Of a DNA stretch of 64,000 nt, positions 37,561-50,676 are shown piece by piece. Position 1 is the first letter of the stretch. The number at the start of each line of letters is the position of its first letter. The translations under genes and the position numbers were made by a program. This DNA is from Episyrphus balteatus (Eukaryota; Arthropoda; Insecta; Diptera; Syrphidae), in the NCBI RefSeq assembly GCF_945859705.1, contig NC_079137.1:30313322-30377321 (forward strand). The letters run 5' to 3'. A model generated the notes under the pieces. That model ran no database searches. It had not been told where the DNA came from and was given only the letters and a program-made list of their open reading frames with translations.

Positions 37561-37885
37561 TTTAATTGATCGGATTCTTTAAAATCGGATGCAATAAAAT
37601 TGTACTTTAGAGTTTTTAAATAAATTAGTCGAATTCTAATAGGTATTCGATTCACGTCAATTTTTATATTCAATGAATAAAACAAACATTCAAAAATAAA
37701 ACATGCATCTCACTTCCAAATAAAAAAGTGTTATGATTTTAAATCGACTTTGTTTATAGGTAAGACAATTCTAAGTTTCGAAGTTAGATGTTTACTTTAT
37801 TACCATAATTTTTTTCTTTTGTTAAAATCGAGTTTTGATAAATTTGGGTCTTCATATTGCTAGGGCTTATATGTTTAATAATTTC

Positions 37886-38100
37886 AAATTTTAAATAAAA
37901 AACACACAAGACTATACAAAGTTTGTCGACTAGTGAATGGTCAACAAGAGCCATTGGTGTGTTACTATTAGTCAGTGATTAAATTAAAGGACACTTATAG
38001 GGTCACTGTGGCATATGCGCAATATTTTTTGGATGAATATTTTTATTAAAGTTAATTGTTCTATTCTTCTTTAATGAAAAATAAATTTTTTAATTGATCA
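37886..38100 (+). repeat. duplicated segment, copy 2
   Basis: Direct copy of 37333-37560 about 555 bp downstream, diverged at many positions. Either a tandem duplication or two insertions of one element. Confidence 0.75.
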
Positions 38101-39919
38101 TGCGAAATCTAACAAATCGTTTTTACTCAAATTCCACTCAAGAGTTTTTTCAAGTGAATTTTTTGATTCTATTCGAACAACTTTAATGTGAAACTAATGT
38201 CAAGAAAAAAATTCATAAAGTTTGGATGGGAATACCACAAAAGCTTCATTACAATAGCTTTAAAAAAAATTCATAAAATATTGTTTTAAACTTTAAACTT
38301 TTATTTGTATTATGGTTCCAGAAATTTCGTATCACGTTAGAATTAAATTTCATTTATTTTTTTTTTAACTACATTCGTAGTTCAACAAATTAATAAAATT
38401 TGTTCCATTAGATAATATTTAACTTTTTCCTTCATTCTAATATACTACCAATAACGAACCAAATAGTGAAAACTTCGTTTCTGTAGAAATAAGTTCAACC
38501 TATAAACATACATACTATTACAAAGATCTATGCCGCACACAGTTGTGCATTTACTATATTTTGTTTTTTTTGTTGCTACCTATTATATTTATTTTGTATC
38601 AGCACATTCATATGGAAAATTGTTTAAATATTGATTTAAAATTTGGACAACATTTTGACAGAGAAAAACACTTGTGTTAATTCAAATGGTAACACACAAA
38701 ATTTCCGTTTTGAAAATATGTTTGAACCATAATGTAAATAATACAAATACAAAGATACGTCCAAAGTACATCAGCCAATGTGAACGTGATCATGTGAAAA
38801 ATAAGAACACGAGTACCTAAATATAATGAGCATCTGGAAAACACAAGTACTAAAATGATTCATCTGAAAGATGGTATATTATTTCGTCATTTTTGAGTTA
38901 AGTTTTAAGTTAAAATTATTTCTTTTTTTTAAGACGTATATTTTTTTAAATGAAAAAAATATAGATTTAAATGCAAAATTAATTATCTTTTCCTAATTTC
39001 CTCCTAAAATCCGTGTTTCAATGATAACTATCTACGGAGATTAGTCATATTTTATAAGGCTAACAACAACAAGCGATTTCTAAGGATAAACAATAGAACA
39101 AATTCATTTGTTGTGATTTACCAAGTAGTTTGTTTTTGCTTAAAACTATGAATTTTTTATCCTGCAACAGCAAACAATTACGATATAACAAATAAAAGCA
39201 ATTATTTGTTGTTGCGAACAGCGAAAAAATTGTACCTATAGTAAAATAATTCAAAGAAATAAAAAATAAGAGAACAGTGAACTTATACAGACAACGAACC
39301 TTTCATTAAATCCTGTAGTTTTGATATTTGCAGGATTTGGCCTAATGAGCATCCTAAGTTTTCATACTTGAGTGTCGAACGCAACATTGAAAATCACACA
39401 TGACATTACGATGATACCTTAATAATGCAAAAAAAATCTGTATATGTCTGGTCTTTATATACATACATACGTCAAGCTACAGCCATAACTACAAAAGCAA
39501 TTTTCTTCAAACTTGGTAGCCAACAGTTTTTGAAAATTCCGTAGAGGGGAAATTAAAATTTCCTTACTAACGGCAATAACGATTTTGATTAAATTTTTTT
39601 TTTTTTTGTAATTCTACAAAATTTATTTAATAAGGCCCAATTTTAGAAACAAAATAATACATGTTATAGTATCATATTTTTGATTTTTAAATTTCGACTT
39701 CAACGGAAATTTTTGAAACAGAAGCGAAAGTAACCGTAATATAAAAATTTTAAATTAAAAAATTAAAGAAACACATTTTTGGATTTTTTAAAAACAAATT
39801 TTTTTTTGAAAAGTCATTCTTTTGAAAACGGGTTGAATACCTATTTTGTTTGAATTTCGTTTTTAAGTGTTTATTAATATTTTCTTAAAAAGTGTTAGGA
39901 ATTATTCTTTAATATGTAT

Positions 39920-40200
39920 TAATATTCGTGGGTTCAAACCCAGCGGTCGGCTCAGAAGTTTTTTCTAAATCGCCAGCTTAACTGAAGCCACCTGTGCGAT
40001 AACATGAGACAATTTTCAACTATGTCTCCTCCTCTGTGCCACGTAGTTCAGTGTTGTATGTTCTTCTCTCGTTCTTTCTCTCTTTGTCTTTCTGTGTTGT
40101 ATTAATGTCTTGTGTTGTATCAGCAAAATGGACCTAGATTCCGAAGCTGCAGTGTTTCTAGTCCGGAGATTTATCTTCAGACTAGTTTAATATGTAATGT
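39920..40200. mobile_element. rearranged tRNA-derived SINE fragment
   Basis: CGTGGGTTCAAACCCAGCGG (39928-39947) corresponds to the box B region of the SINE at 14985, and CCTCTGTGCCACG (40030-40042) to its box A region. Here the two are 90 bp apart instead of 33, with inserted DNA between. The downstream part ends in TAATATGTAATGTAATGT, possibly the SINE tail. Not a functional tRNA. Confidence 0.5.
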
Positions 40201-40589
40201 AATGTAAAAAACGGTTCTAAAGATTAATTTTTTTTTAAATACCTTTGTTTACAATAAATCAAACGACATACACTCGGTTTTTTTGTAAAGATTATAATCT
40301 AAAAGGGTGTTTAACTACAGTACGATCTCGATTATCGCACCTGAATTAATCGCAACTCTTTAACAAAAATTGACTGGACAAATTCAACTTTCAGTACAGA
40401 ATTTCGATCTTAAGAATTTTTATATTACAAAATAGCTTAAAAGTTTTAACCCGGTCATTGCAACCACACTTGTTTTAATTATTTGTATAAATCGAGAATA
40501 CAGAGTAATTATAAAAACTGATTTTATATTTTATAATGAAATTCCTTAAAAAAATAACGTTAGAATTTTTTAATAATTTTTTGTTGTTC

Positions 40590-40642
40590 ATAAAAAGCTT
40601 AATCATAAGAGCAAATCTTACCATAAGAGCAAGTACTATTTG
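40590..40642 (+). repeat. partial copy of the CATAAGAGC dispersed repeat
   Basis: AATCATAAGAGCAAATCTTA followed by CCATAAGAGCAAGTAC repeats the core found at 22225. Confidence 0.55.
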
Positions 40643-41000
40643 CATTGATTTTTTCTTCGAATTTAAAATTGATTTCAACAAAAATATTAGGTAACTAAAA
40701 AGTGTTTAAAAAGTTTAAGGTTTTAAAAAACCGTTAGTTTTAATTTCAATTTTTAGAAAAATATTAGTATCAAATTTTCCATTTTATATACATTTTCAAA
40801 TTCCATGATAATTATATGAACACATTTTCTCCAACGAACATAAGAAGCTCAAATACCGTTTATATTATGAGAAAATATTTCATTGTGCAGGAATTTTTTT
40901 TTTTTAGGTAAGCTAGGTATGTCCATAATTTTTGTTTCCATGTCTAAGTATGTGGTAATATCAGCTGTGATATAAAATTCATCTCTGCTTACACCTATAA

Positions 41001-43450
41001 GCTAGACAGCTTTCCCACTTGCCAACCTCTCTATAGGTAGCAATAAATTCTTCAAAGAAAAACAAAATCCCATAAAATGACGAATTCGATCCCCACATCA
41101 GCCCTTATAAAACGTCCTTCCTTCATTCCCAGCATTTACCAACCTTTCTTCCTACCAACCTTATTCCTACTCTGTGTGATTCTCTTACCAATTTCATGTC
41201 GTGTTCTTTCTCGAAACATGAGTGAAATGTATGTTTCGACGTCTGATGTGCCCATTCCCTATGCTACCTTTTATTCCAAAACAAAGCAAACCAAGAAAAA
41301 AAAAATAAACACCCAAAAAGTCTCCTTTGGCATTTTAATGTTACCCAAGGTGCTTGCTCATGGTAACAGACCGTTGCTACTATACTTTTCTTTATCCCTG
41401 AGTTCTCTAACACCAACCACCCCCTTCCCATAGAAGAACTCACACCGCAATCTGAAAACAAAATAAAAATAATGAATTGGCCGAATAACGGTGGAAACAG
41501 TCCTCGTCGTTTCGGTTTCTTGTACTTAAACACAAACACACACTCAAAGTGAGAAATAAGGGCCCCCATCTGCAATAGCCTCCATCGAGTAATTCTGAAA
41601 ATAGAAAAGCTCCAAACGCCAGCTTGGATTGACAGGCAACCCTCATTCACATATACACAAACCGTACACCCCCCTTCGCCATCGCTTTCAGCCAATGTTC
41701 TCGTTTCTCGTTCCAGCGCCACACAACCAACATTCTCCAGCCAGCTTGCACTAGGAAAGGACTGTGAGAATGGGCACAGCTGGTGCTACTATATGTGGGG
41801 GATTATTTTCGGGCATGCTGAAGCTGAGGAAGCCCGGTCCTATACCAAAATCCAAAAACCCCTCCGCATCGCTACTAAAGAAGAAGCTTTTGCACCCGAC
41901 TAGAGCTGTTAGTGGTGGATGTACTTGTACTCTGTTCTGCTGTGGGTGTTTGCCATTCATGAACTAAACTGAGGTTACTCTGTTTACACAGGCTATGCGA
42001 TAACTGGGAGAAGGGTTGGCCGGGGTGAATTCCCTCGAGAGCGGGCATGGGCACCTTCAAAGTGTAAAAACGACAAAAAAAGAACCCAACAAAAAACGAA
42101 ACACATTTCTTTGATATTAGCAGCAGCTGCGACCTTCCGACGATGCCGATGCGATGGTTGTGCTCGTGGCGCTACTGTTGTTTAAAGGGATGATTGGGTT
42201 CTGGGGGTATCGGGTTCGGGTGGTGCTGAATTGGCACTCTTATATGCGGGTGCAACGATTAACTGGTAAGGGCTGCGTTCCACTGCTCCACAGTCGTTGC
42301 TTTTTTATTCTTTTTTTTTTTTTTGGAGAAATCGTTTTGGGAAAACTTGTACTGAAAAACTTGAGTGAAAACAACACAAAAAAAAAATTGTCAATCTTTT
42401 TTGGGGGCGGTTAGGTTGGATTGGGGGTGTGATGGTGCGATAAGAACGAATGGAATTTATGTTGATTTTGCACCCATCTGCACGTAATTAATTGAAAGCT
42501 AGGAAACGAGATGATGGCAGCTGGATGTTATATTCGATTCGATCCATTGAGAAGGGACGCGACCGACTCAACGTGCGATGACGACCGACGTAAGGAGTTG
42601 GGTGAATGAATTTGCATGTGAGAGAAAAAAAAACTCCATCTCCGGCTGTCGGGTGTTGTTCTAAGGATAATTGATTGCATTATCACTTTGGGTATAGACA
42701 GGCAGAGCTCACAATCTTTTTGTCTACCTATTCGAAGGGGGAAGAGGGTTGTTTGGTAAAGTAATCCGTAGTAATCATCTATATTGCCATATAAAGCTAA
42801 AGGGTTGTGCGACGGAAACATGGAAGAAGTATCAGGCCCAAGTGTTGATTGCTAGGAACGATGATTTTATTTGTTATAACGATTCGAAAACTGCTGAGGC
42901 TCATCCTTTCTTTTTCCTTCAGACAGCTTATTCCTCCAGCTATATACGCCAACGCCAACGACAGTAGTGTGATTTTATTTTATTTCGATGTCACAATCGC
43001 AATTTGGTGTTTTCCGCGACTTTTGGCAGAACATGGTTGTGTCCTTGTTTCGTGTTTGTTGATTTTTTTGTTGTACTTTTTAGGAACATCAGTGCACTTT
43101 GGTCATGCTGATAATCGAATAACATGCAATTTTGGCAGTGACGCAACCCATCGGTCGCGGTAAAGTTGTTGGTCGCTGAAAATATATATACCGCAGGATC
43201 ACAACTTGCATATAGCTTTGTTTTTTTGGTTGTTGGCTTGGAACCATACCCGAGCGAGGAGACTAGCAAAAGTGAGTGGGCCGTAATTTAGGGTTTTTTT
43301 CGGCATGTGTGCCGTTTGGCTTGGATTTTGGCAAAAAAAGGGGGCCTTAAATGAAAACATGCCCATAGATGTGGTATGTCCTTGTCGATTTAAAACATCT
43401 CCGGTGAAAATAAACATTATGGCTGCTAGAGGCGATAAACAGGCTAGGGA
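41001..43450. other. GC-richer, repeat-poor island E
   Basis: Mixed-complexity DNA with CA-rich tracts (41530-41545), CGATGCCGATGCGATGG (42140-42156) and GGTTGGATTGGGGGTG (42413-42428). Overlapping frames on both strands (41077-41433 plus, 41264-41722 minus, 42849-43163 plus) cannot all be real and none shows a domain. Candidate regulatory or untranslated DNA. Confidence 0.4.
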
Positions 43451-44087
43451 AATTTTGTTTTATAGAAGCTAAATGGTGGTTATGTAAAAAAAGGGTATAA
43501 TGTGATGATTAGAGAGAGTTTTTAGATGTGGAGAGAATTAAAAAAAAAACGATAAATTCTTGTTGAAACAGATGCGAATATAAGGAAATTAGAAGAGTAA
43601 AGGAAACTAAATTAAAAAGAAAAACATTTAAGAAGTGGTATTATGTATTCCTTGTAGACAATAATGTAAAAAAGTTTAATTTTAATTGCTATATGTTATA
43701 ATGTACCATGTACCTGTACCTACCTAACAAGCTTAAATTTTATAGGTACATATTTCTGACTTTAGTTATTGATTTTTTCCTTAATACATCAAGTAGCCTT
43801 GTAAGCATATGTTATCCGCTTGATTGAACAAAATAAACGTATTCAATTTACAATCAATTTGTTTCCCAAATAATTAAAATATCGGAGTGCTAAAATGATC
43901 GTAAGCATCTCAATTTTTCAAATCAACTTGTGTAGGTTTGATTTTGAGGATTTTTTCAAACTATCATAATATTATTTAAAATTTCAGAAACTCCTAAAAA
44001 TCTGACATACTTGATGGACTTTTCCTCTTTTAATGAAAACAAAAAAAGCTACATAATTTCAAATTAAAATTAAAAAAAGATTAATCA
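43451..44087. other. AT-rich spacer, nothing recognised
   Basis: No gene, repeat terminus or structured element seen. Confidence 0.5.
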
Positions 44088-44361
44088 TAGGGTAAGGTAC
44101 CCAGTGACCGACACCGTTAAGGGATAATTTGTGTTTGAAAATTCATAACTTTCGATACACTGCTTCAATTTTAATTATTTAAATGGTTAATTAAACTATA
44201 AGAAATGGTTTTTAAGTATTATGAAAGCATAAATGATTTAGTAATTCCTTAAAAATATCAAAATTAAAAATGTAATACCTTACCAGATTTTTTTAGTAAC
44301 GGACACCATTTTTTCAGTAGTGGACACCCGATTTTTTTTAGTAATGAGCACCCATAGCTGC

Positions 44362-44531
44362 AGCTGCATTTACACTCTCGGTTTCATCGCCGGTGTGTAA
44401 GTTGATCGTTTTTTTAATTGAAACCGAACAGCAAGAGGGTTTTACTACTTACATTCTCTAGTTGTACGGTGTTAGTACAAGAACGAACATCGTACATCGG
44501 CGATAAAACTGAGAGTGTAAATGCAGCTAAG
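44362..44531. repeat. inner inverted repeat (nested MITE)
   Basis: GCTGCATTTACACTCTCGG at 44366 returns inverted as CTGAGAGTGTAAATGCAGC at 44510-44528, each followed inward by ATCGCCG. About 165 bp in total inside the 2.2-kb element. Confidence 0.65.
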
Positions 44532-44700
44532 CCTTCAACTGCATTTAATGCATTTTGCAGATCTTCTTTGCTTTGCTTCTGTATTGGCTTTTTTAAATAA
44601 TAGCCTGAAATGTCGACGACAACGAGCTCTCATGTACTCGAAAATAACGGTTTAAACCTAGCTTACAGTTTAACGCATTACAAAACTTAATTTTCAAAAC

Positions 44701-44813
44701 CACGACATACGATTACGGTCATATGTTCACGTTCTGACTATTGCCGTCTCTATTTAATCAGTTGAAAAATATAGGGACAGATAGCGGCCATACGTAAACG
44801 AACGTATGTCGTG
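44701..44813. repeat. inner inverted repeat
   Basis: CACGACATAC (44701-44710) and GTATGTCGTG (44804-44813) are perfect inverses around a loop of about 93 bp. Confidence 0.6.
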
Positions 44814-45252
44814 ATTCGACCCCAGCTTGAAAGCCAAAATGGAATGATAAAATGAAAAAGTCGATGATAAAAATTTTATCATTTCATTTTTTCACAGAAC
44901 CAGAATATGCGCCCAGACACAAATTTACATGCCTTAAAATTAAAAAGAAAGATTCAGGAACACAAAGAAGATTTAAAATAAACCTCAAACGTGATGGTCG
45001 AAGTTTTCTTTGTAAATTAAAAGCTAGTATGTGTGAACTTAAGGCTAAAAAAAAAATGGCAAACAAATGCTTAGTTTTTAGCGTGTACATGGAAATGATT
45101 GTCAAACAATACACACACAATTGCATAAATCTAAAGAACCGTTTTCAGATTCCTTTCATACTTTTTTAAAGTGATTTTACACAGTCGAAAGGAAACCCAC
45201 TTTAAATAATCTTATTTAATAGCGTTACGCTTTGAACCTTTGTTTTTTTTTA

Positions 45253-45720
45253 TAATTGGGTTAATATAAAAACTGCACACTCAAACAAATTGCCGCGCTT
45301 TTGGTTTTTTTCAAAAAAAAAAATTAAAAATTGACCAAGGATTTAAGAAATAGATGGTTTTTCATGCTAACTTTATACGATATGAGGTCAAAAACAGTTT
45401 TTAATTTTTTTTGAAAAACCAAAACTGCGGCAATTTTTTTTGAGTTTTTATATTAACCCAATGCCGCCATTAATTGGCCAAAAAAAATTTAAAATTGACC
45501 AAGGATTTAGGAAATAGATGGTTTGTCATGCTAACTTTATACGATATGAGGTCAAAAACTGTTTTTAATTTTTTTTTTTTTTTTTAACCAAACGCTCTGC
45601 AATTTTTTTGAGTTTGCAGTTTTAATATTAACCCAATGCGGCAGTTAATTGGCCAAAAAAAAATTTATAATTGTCCAACGATTTAAGAAATACAGGGTGT
45701 GTCATTTTTTTTGCGGCAAT
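45253..45720 (+). repeat. tandem array, about 2.5 units of 164-176 bp
   Basis: TTGACCAAGGATTTAAGAAA starts at 45331, returns at 45495 with one change and at 45671 as TTGTCCAACGATTTAAGAAA. Between them TATACGATATGAGGTCAAAA and TTAACCCAATGC also repeat. The first unit begins with an inverted copy of the TATTAACCCAATGC block. Confidence 0.8.
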
Positions 45721-46275
45721 TTTTTTGACTTCACGGCATAAACACGGCAATTATGCTGCAATTATTGAGCCAAAAAAAATTAACTTTTCAAAAGTTGTCT
45801 TGCTAAGTTTATACGGGTAAATAAGATACATATGTTGCGTAACGTATGCGACATTAAGTCCACCACGTTTAAACGTTTATTTTTACTTAAAACTTGATGA
45901 AAAGTTTGGCTAGGTGAATATCGATTTAGGAGTTAAGTTTGCAAACACTTGTTAACTCTTGATAAAGAGTGTCTGCCTCTAAAGAAGTTTTTCATTGCAA
46001 TAAATCCCATCTATTACTCTTTTTCCTAATTATAAAAAGATACCATTTTTCATGGAATGCCCCCACAGAGGTTCGAAACTTGCACCTTTTATCACAGCAC
46101 AACCAATGGCTACCAACTATGAAGTAAAGTGTTTTCTGTTGGAATATATATGCCTGAACGCGTTAAAAATAGTTTCCGTACACTCCACCCTAACAAAAAA
46201 TTAGGAAAACGAAAAAAAAACTGTGCCAGGTGACCGTAACTGGCAAGGGTGCCGGTCACTGGGTAGTGTACCCTA

Positions 46276-47019
46276 GCAAAGATTTTCCTGGATCACAAAA
46301 TCTTTGAAGTCTTTTACAAAAATTAAAAAAAAAAAATGCAGTTTTAAAGTTCATGTGACTGTGGCCTTTACTCCGAATCATTTTGCCCTGGAAGATAGTG
46401 GGCTCATCAGTTAGATCATGGTGTCGTACCTTTAGGTACTAGGACGCAAAATTTTGGTCGATGTTCCAGTACCTACGCAGTGGCGTAGCTGGCATGGGTG
46501 GTAGTGTTCGGCAATTATGGTGTCACCCCCAAAATGAAACACGGTAGAATAAGGGGACAGATATAACTATCATATTTGACTGTGTTTCCTTTCGATTAGG
46601 AATGCAAATTATGTGTTGATCTATTGGCAATGGCAATCACTTAAAGATTTTTTTTTTTTTTTGAGAAAAGAAAGTTTAATTGAACAGTTATTTTTTCCTT
46701 TAAATGTATTCTATTATTTCCAGGACGGAAATTTATACCTATTTCATTTCACATGAAATTGAATATATGTACATATATAAACATGGGCGTTTATATCCAA
46801 AATAGTTATGAGCACCTATAACTCAAAAACTAGACGTGAAAGGAATAAATCGGTAAACTGTTTTGAATTCAGCACATGACAAAGTTCGAACAAAATGTTT
46901 GTGCAAAAGGTTTGAAATTCAAGAACTATGAAAAAACACTACTTTGAATGTTAAAGGAGGAGAAAGTAGTACGAAGTTGTCGATCGAGGGCAGTAAAATG
47001 CTACTATACCACTTTCAGT
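46276..47019. other. spacer with one hAT-like end
   Basis: CAGTGGCGTAGCTGGCATGG at 46478 resembles the start of hAT elements, but no matching end was found nearby. Otherwise unassigned. Confidence 0.45.
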
Positions 47020-47027
47020 ACCACAAC
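47020..47027. repeat. 8-bp target duplication, left copy
   Basis: ACCACAAC, matching ACCACAGC at 47438-47445 in seven of eight positions. Confidence 0.75.
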
Positions 47028-47437
47028 CAGGGGCGTACACACCATTGGGGCAAGCGGGGCGGTGACCCGGGGCCCCCAACATGCCAGGGCCCGGACTGGA
47101 AACAATTCAGAGAATGCAACTCATTATAAAGCAAAAAGATAGGACATTTGAGATGAATCACTTCGGACACACTATAGACAAATTATTTTCTTCTATGTAA
47201 TGCATAATTATTTTGTAGCCAGCCACATGTTTCATCTTAAAAAAAAACTTCAGGGGGCCCCGAAAAAAAAAATAAATCTGGTTTTTGAAAAAAAAAAAAA
47301 GTAATAATACATTTTTCTTAGGTCGTATACGTACTTTTTTATTTCCTCTTTTCTATATCAAAGGGGCCACCAAATATCAAAAGAGTCCCAGAATGTAGTC
47401 TTGCCCCGGGGCCCCGGCAACTTAACGTACGCCCCTG
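47028..47437. mobile_element. small non-autonomous hAT element (410 bp)
   Basis: The left end CAGGGGCGTACACACC and inverted right end CAGGGGCGTACGTTAAG are followed by GGGGCCCC-rich subterminal DNA on both sides. The 8-bp flanks agree at seven of eight positions. No coding capacity. Confidence 0.85.
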
Positions 47438-47445
47438 ACCACAGC
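47438..47445. repeat. 8-bp target duplication, right copy
   Basis: ACCACAGC, pairs with 47020-47027. Confidence 0.75.
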
Positions 47446-48199
47446 ACCTTCACTCTCGATCAAAGATGAATGCAAAAGAAGGAAAATATTTTTCTTTGAT
47501 AAACATTCAATTTTTCTATTGGACCTTTTTATACATACCTACTTAAATAAACTTGACTTTTGCTGATTTTTTGCCAATCCACCTCATAACTTATTTTTTG
47601 TTTTACACTTACTAAAACGCTTTTGCATTTCGTTGAAATTGGTTGAATAGCTTACGAATATGTCATCAGAAATAAAGAAATCGGTTTTATGACAGTTACA
47701 GTCCAAAAAATATATTTCTGTTTAGAAACTACGACTTATTTGCGACAAAATTTTTAATCAATTTCTAATTTTTCAATAATTATCGAAAAAAATCATTCTT
47801 AATTTTTTTTTTTTTGAAAAAGATCAAGTTATTTTTTATTAATCCATGTTTTTGTAAAAAATTATTAAAGTTTGACAAGTCGTGACACTATAAGTGTTTG
47901 TTAATGTGGGTTGGTACATATGTACATAAATATATATTTTAAGAGAAAGCATTAGTTTTTTTTTCATTAAAAATTAAATTTCATTCAAATCAACTTATGT
48001 TTACTGCTTCATGTACTACTACTTCTATTAAATTCATACATTTACTAAAAAGTCTTTACTCGTAATAAACATACATAGAAAAATGTATCATAACTTAAAA
48101 TTGACATAAGTTCTTTTCTAGATTCTCATCTTACATAAACTGACTTTTAAACCTACAATATTTGCAGTAGATAAAATATCTCCATAAGATTCATAACCC
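47446..48199. other. AT-rich spacer
   Basis: No gene. GACAGTTACAGTCCAAAAAA at 47692 is a weak relative of the repeat at 17555. Confidence 0.45.
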
Positions 48200-50000
48200 T
48201 AAGAAAATATATAATAAAAGCTACCACTACCACGCACCTGCTTTAAACAGTAAAGCCCACATCTTTCCTATAATCCAGGAAGTCTTCCATGTTACGAAAA
48301 AGGACAATAATTTCTATAACCATGTCAGTATGTCGCGCCAGCTCCATTGCAGAAGAAGGTAGATATCCCGGATGGAAAAAAAATTCAAAAACAAAACCAA
48401 ATGGATATTTTGAATAACATTTTCATCTCTTAAATCATCATACTCGCAAGTCGCAATAGTGTATACCTATACTCTTGGTATCTTCGGAAGAATGAAACTC
48501 ATGTCGTAATTAAACATGCTGCCATCTGCAGCGACCTCCTTTGACTGATTACGAAATCTTTCTATTTTGTGCTTCCTGCAGAATCTTATTTCTACCGACT
48601 ACATATTTTTCTTTTCAATTTTTTTTTCCTTCTCTGCTATATTGGGAATAAGAAATTCCAGGATATCAAACGAAATGTACTTTAAAAAGAAATGTTGAGA
48701 AAAAGAAACTTTCATACTACTTGTAATTCCATTTTTGAATATTTTACATTTGTAAATGCCCCTGTGCCATTCAACTGTTAGGTACCACTCGCACTCCTCC
48801 CGATTCGTCGACAGCAGTATGTTGATATCACACAGTTGAGCAATGCTCGCAGAGATCCCTCCAAAGCACTGCTGACTGCTGAGTCTTGTATGCTGGTGAT
48901 AGCTGGTAAATTGTGAAGCAAATGTACGGACGGATGTGGAGTGTATAGTTGTTATTTTTCTCTGTGCGCTCTTTCTCTCTCATGCAATGCGGGTTAAGGG
49001 TGGGTAGCTCATCCTTATGCACCATCGACCCCCATTGAGTTCATATACACTGCTCTAAAGCGGATTTGCATGTGGCGCAATAAATGGCGCCCAACGCCAA
49101 ACCACCCAAAACAAACATGAAAGAGAGTATGAAACACAGCAGACATCACAGAGAATGAGAGAGAAAAAGAGATTGAGGTTGCGGCAACGAACGAATGAAC
49201 GAACGGACCGAACCGAACCGGGTGGTGGCTCAGTGGCGGGTTGGAGAATTATTAAAGATTTTGAATACCTAATTATGAAACTGTCAGATGCAAAAGTTTT
49301 TGGCAAAATGATTAAGTAAACCTCCATTTTAATCATTGAATTGCGATGGAAATTAATTGCCACTGGCTGTGATGTGTTCTGCCAGGGCTTCTGTTCTACT
49401 AGTAGTATATAGTTTGTTCCCGTTTTGCAAGTGCCATTGCCAGAAAGACATGTACCCTGCCCCCATACTCCCCTTCACTTTTTGTTGATGTTGTTATTGG
49501 CTATGCAATGGAATGAGAATTTTTGGTTCGGAAAGCTGTGTATATGGCTCTTCTGTGTGCAGTGTAAATGGGTTTTCGAGAATGCGGTTTGGTGTGTTTT
49601 TGGGAATCGGTGGTATTTGTCGGGCGGAGACAATGAATTCGTAAGTAAGCTTAATGCAGGTCGTGACCGGTGTTTTTATTAATCTTCATAAATTAAAAGT
49701 TTTGCAATGCGGAGTGTCACTTGCAAGTGTGTGGTTTTTGAGATATGTTTTTTCTTTGGCTTGGGTTTTTTAGAGAGGAGGGTAGTTAGATGTTCTTGTC
49801 CGTTCTCCCAGACCACTAGTCTTTTCTTATTTCTGATTTCTTGTGCGGTTTGCCTTTAGAGAAATTATTAATTGGATTGAAATTTAATCAGAGAGGTTGC
49901 AGTAAGGTTTTGGCAGTTTATCGGTCGAAAAATATTTTTTAGAGGGTTGATTGGAATATTAAAATTGTATTTTAGATGGTTGGATTGGAACGGTTTATGT
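48200..50000. other. GC-richer, repeat-poor island F
   Basis: It includes a GAGAG-rich stretch (49122-49175), an ACGAA/ACCG tandem-like stretch (49185-49222) and otherwise unique DNA. Frames at 49055-49363 (minus) and 49425-49682 (plus) show no domain. Candidate regulatory or untranslated DNA. Confidence 0.4.
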
Positions 50001-50403
50001 AATTCAAAGCTAACAAAAAAAAACTTTTAAAGGGTTTTCTGAAGTTTTTTTTTGTTTTTTTTTTTTGTTAGAATTATGTAAAGTCACTTCATTCCTAGGT
50101 TGCATTTGGGATTTGATTTAGACATATAAGAAGAAAATTTGTACAGACCCTTTTAATTAGCTTATTTTATATATTAATAAATTGATATTGATCTGATTAA
50201 AAATAGTAATTTAATATTTTAACTATCTTTATAGTTTAAATGGGTATCATTCTTTTCCATTTTTTTTTTTTTTTTCTGTGTTAATAACAACAATTTTGAT
50301 CGATGTTCTCAATTTGAAGGAAAATTATGTTATCTCGTTTCGAGCTTAAAAACGCATTTTGAAGTTTTACCTATATCTCAAAAACGTTGCGTCGTTAATA
50401 GGC
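50001..50403. other. AT-rich spacer, nothing recognised
   Basis: Poly(T) tracts and no repeat ends. Confidence 0.45.
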
Positions 50404-50626
50404 GTGTTTTTTTGGCAAAGCTATCCGCAGTAGGATTTTCCAAATACCAACACAGAACAAAATGTATATGCATGCAGCAAGAGCAAGGAATGCGTAAACT
50501 TTTACACTTCGTCAAAATTCTATCCGCAGCTTGGTTTAGCTTCTATTCCTATCGGCAGCTGCGTGTTGTTTTTGTAATGCATGTAAACGCCAACTGCGGA
50601 TACGGATAGCAATGCCAAAAAAACAC
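50404..50626. mobile_element. 223-bp MITE
   Basis: GTGTTTTTTTGGCAAAGCTA at the left and TAGCAATGCCAAAAAAACAC at the right are inverted repeats, each followed inward by TCCGCAG. No coding capacity. Target duplication unclear. Confidence 0.75.
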
Positions 50627-50676
50627 AGCTAGAGCTTTTAACATTGGATTAGAGCAAAGATTATAGAATACTAGAA

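Larger units (their letters stand above)
35461..41000. other. AT-rich DNA with dispersed repeats
   Basis: The most gene-like absence in the window: no frame beyond 70 codons. It contains a duplicated segment (37333/37886), a rearranged SINE fragment (39920-40200) and fragments of other families. Confidence 0.5.
44090..46273. mobile_element. TA-flanked TIR element, 2.2 kb, non-autonomous
   Basis: The left end GGGTAAGGTACCCAGTGACC and right end GGTCACTGGGTAGTGTACCC form inverted repeats, with TA on both sides (44088-44089, 46274-46275). A TA duplication suggests the Tc1/mariner group, but no DDE/DDD transposase frame is present. The interior holds at least two smaller inverted repeats and a tandem array, so it is a composite. 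Confidence 0.7.

Noticed and set aside
41264..41722. 152-codon minus-strand frame, overlapping a 118-codon plus-strand frame
   Set aside because: Overlapping opposite frames without domains or codon pattern; best explained by GC-richer composition of island E.
46060..46125. tRNA-like GGTTCGAAAC with TGGTAGCCATTGG on the minus strand
   Set aside because: Box spacing is 36 rather than about 44 and box B matches only about eight of eleven positions.
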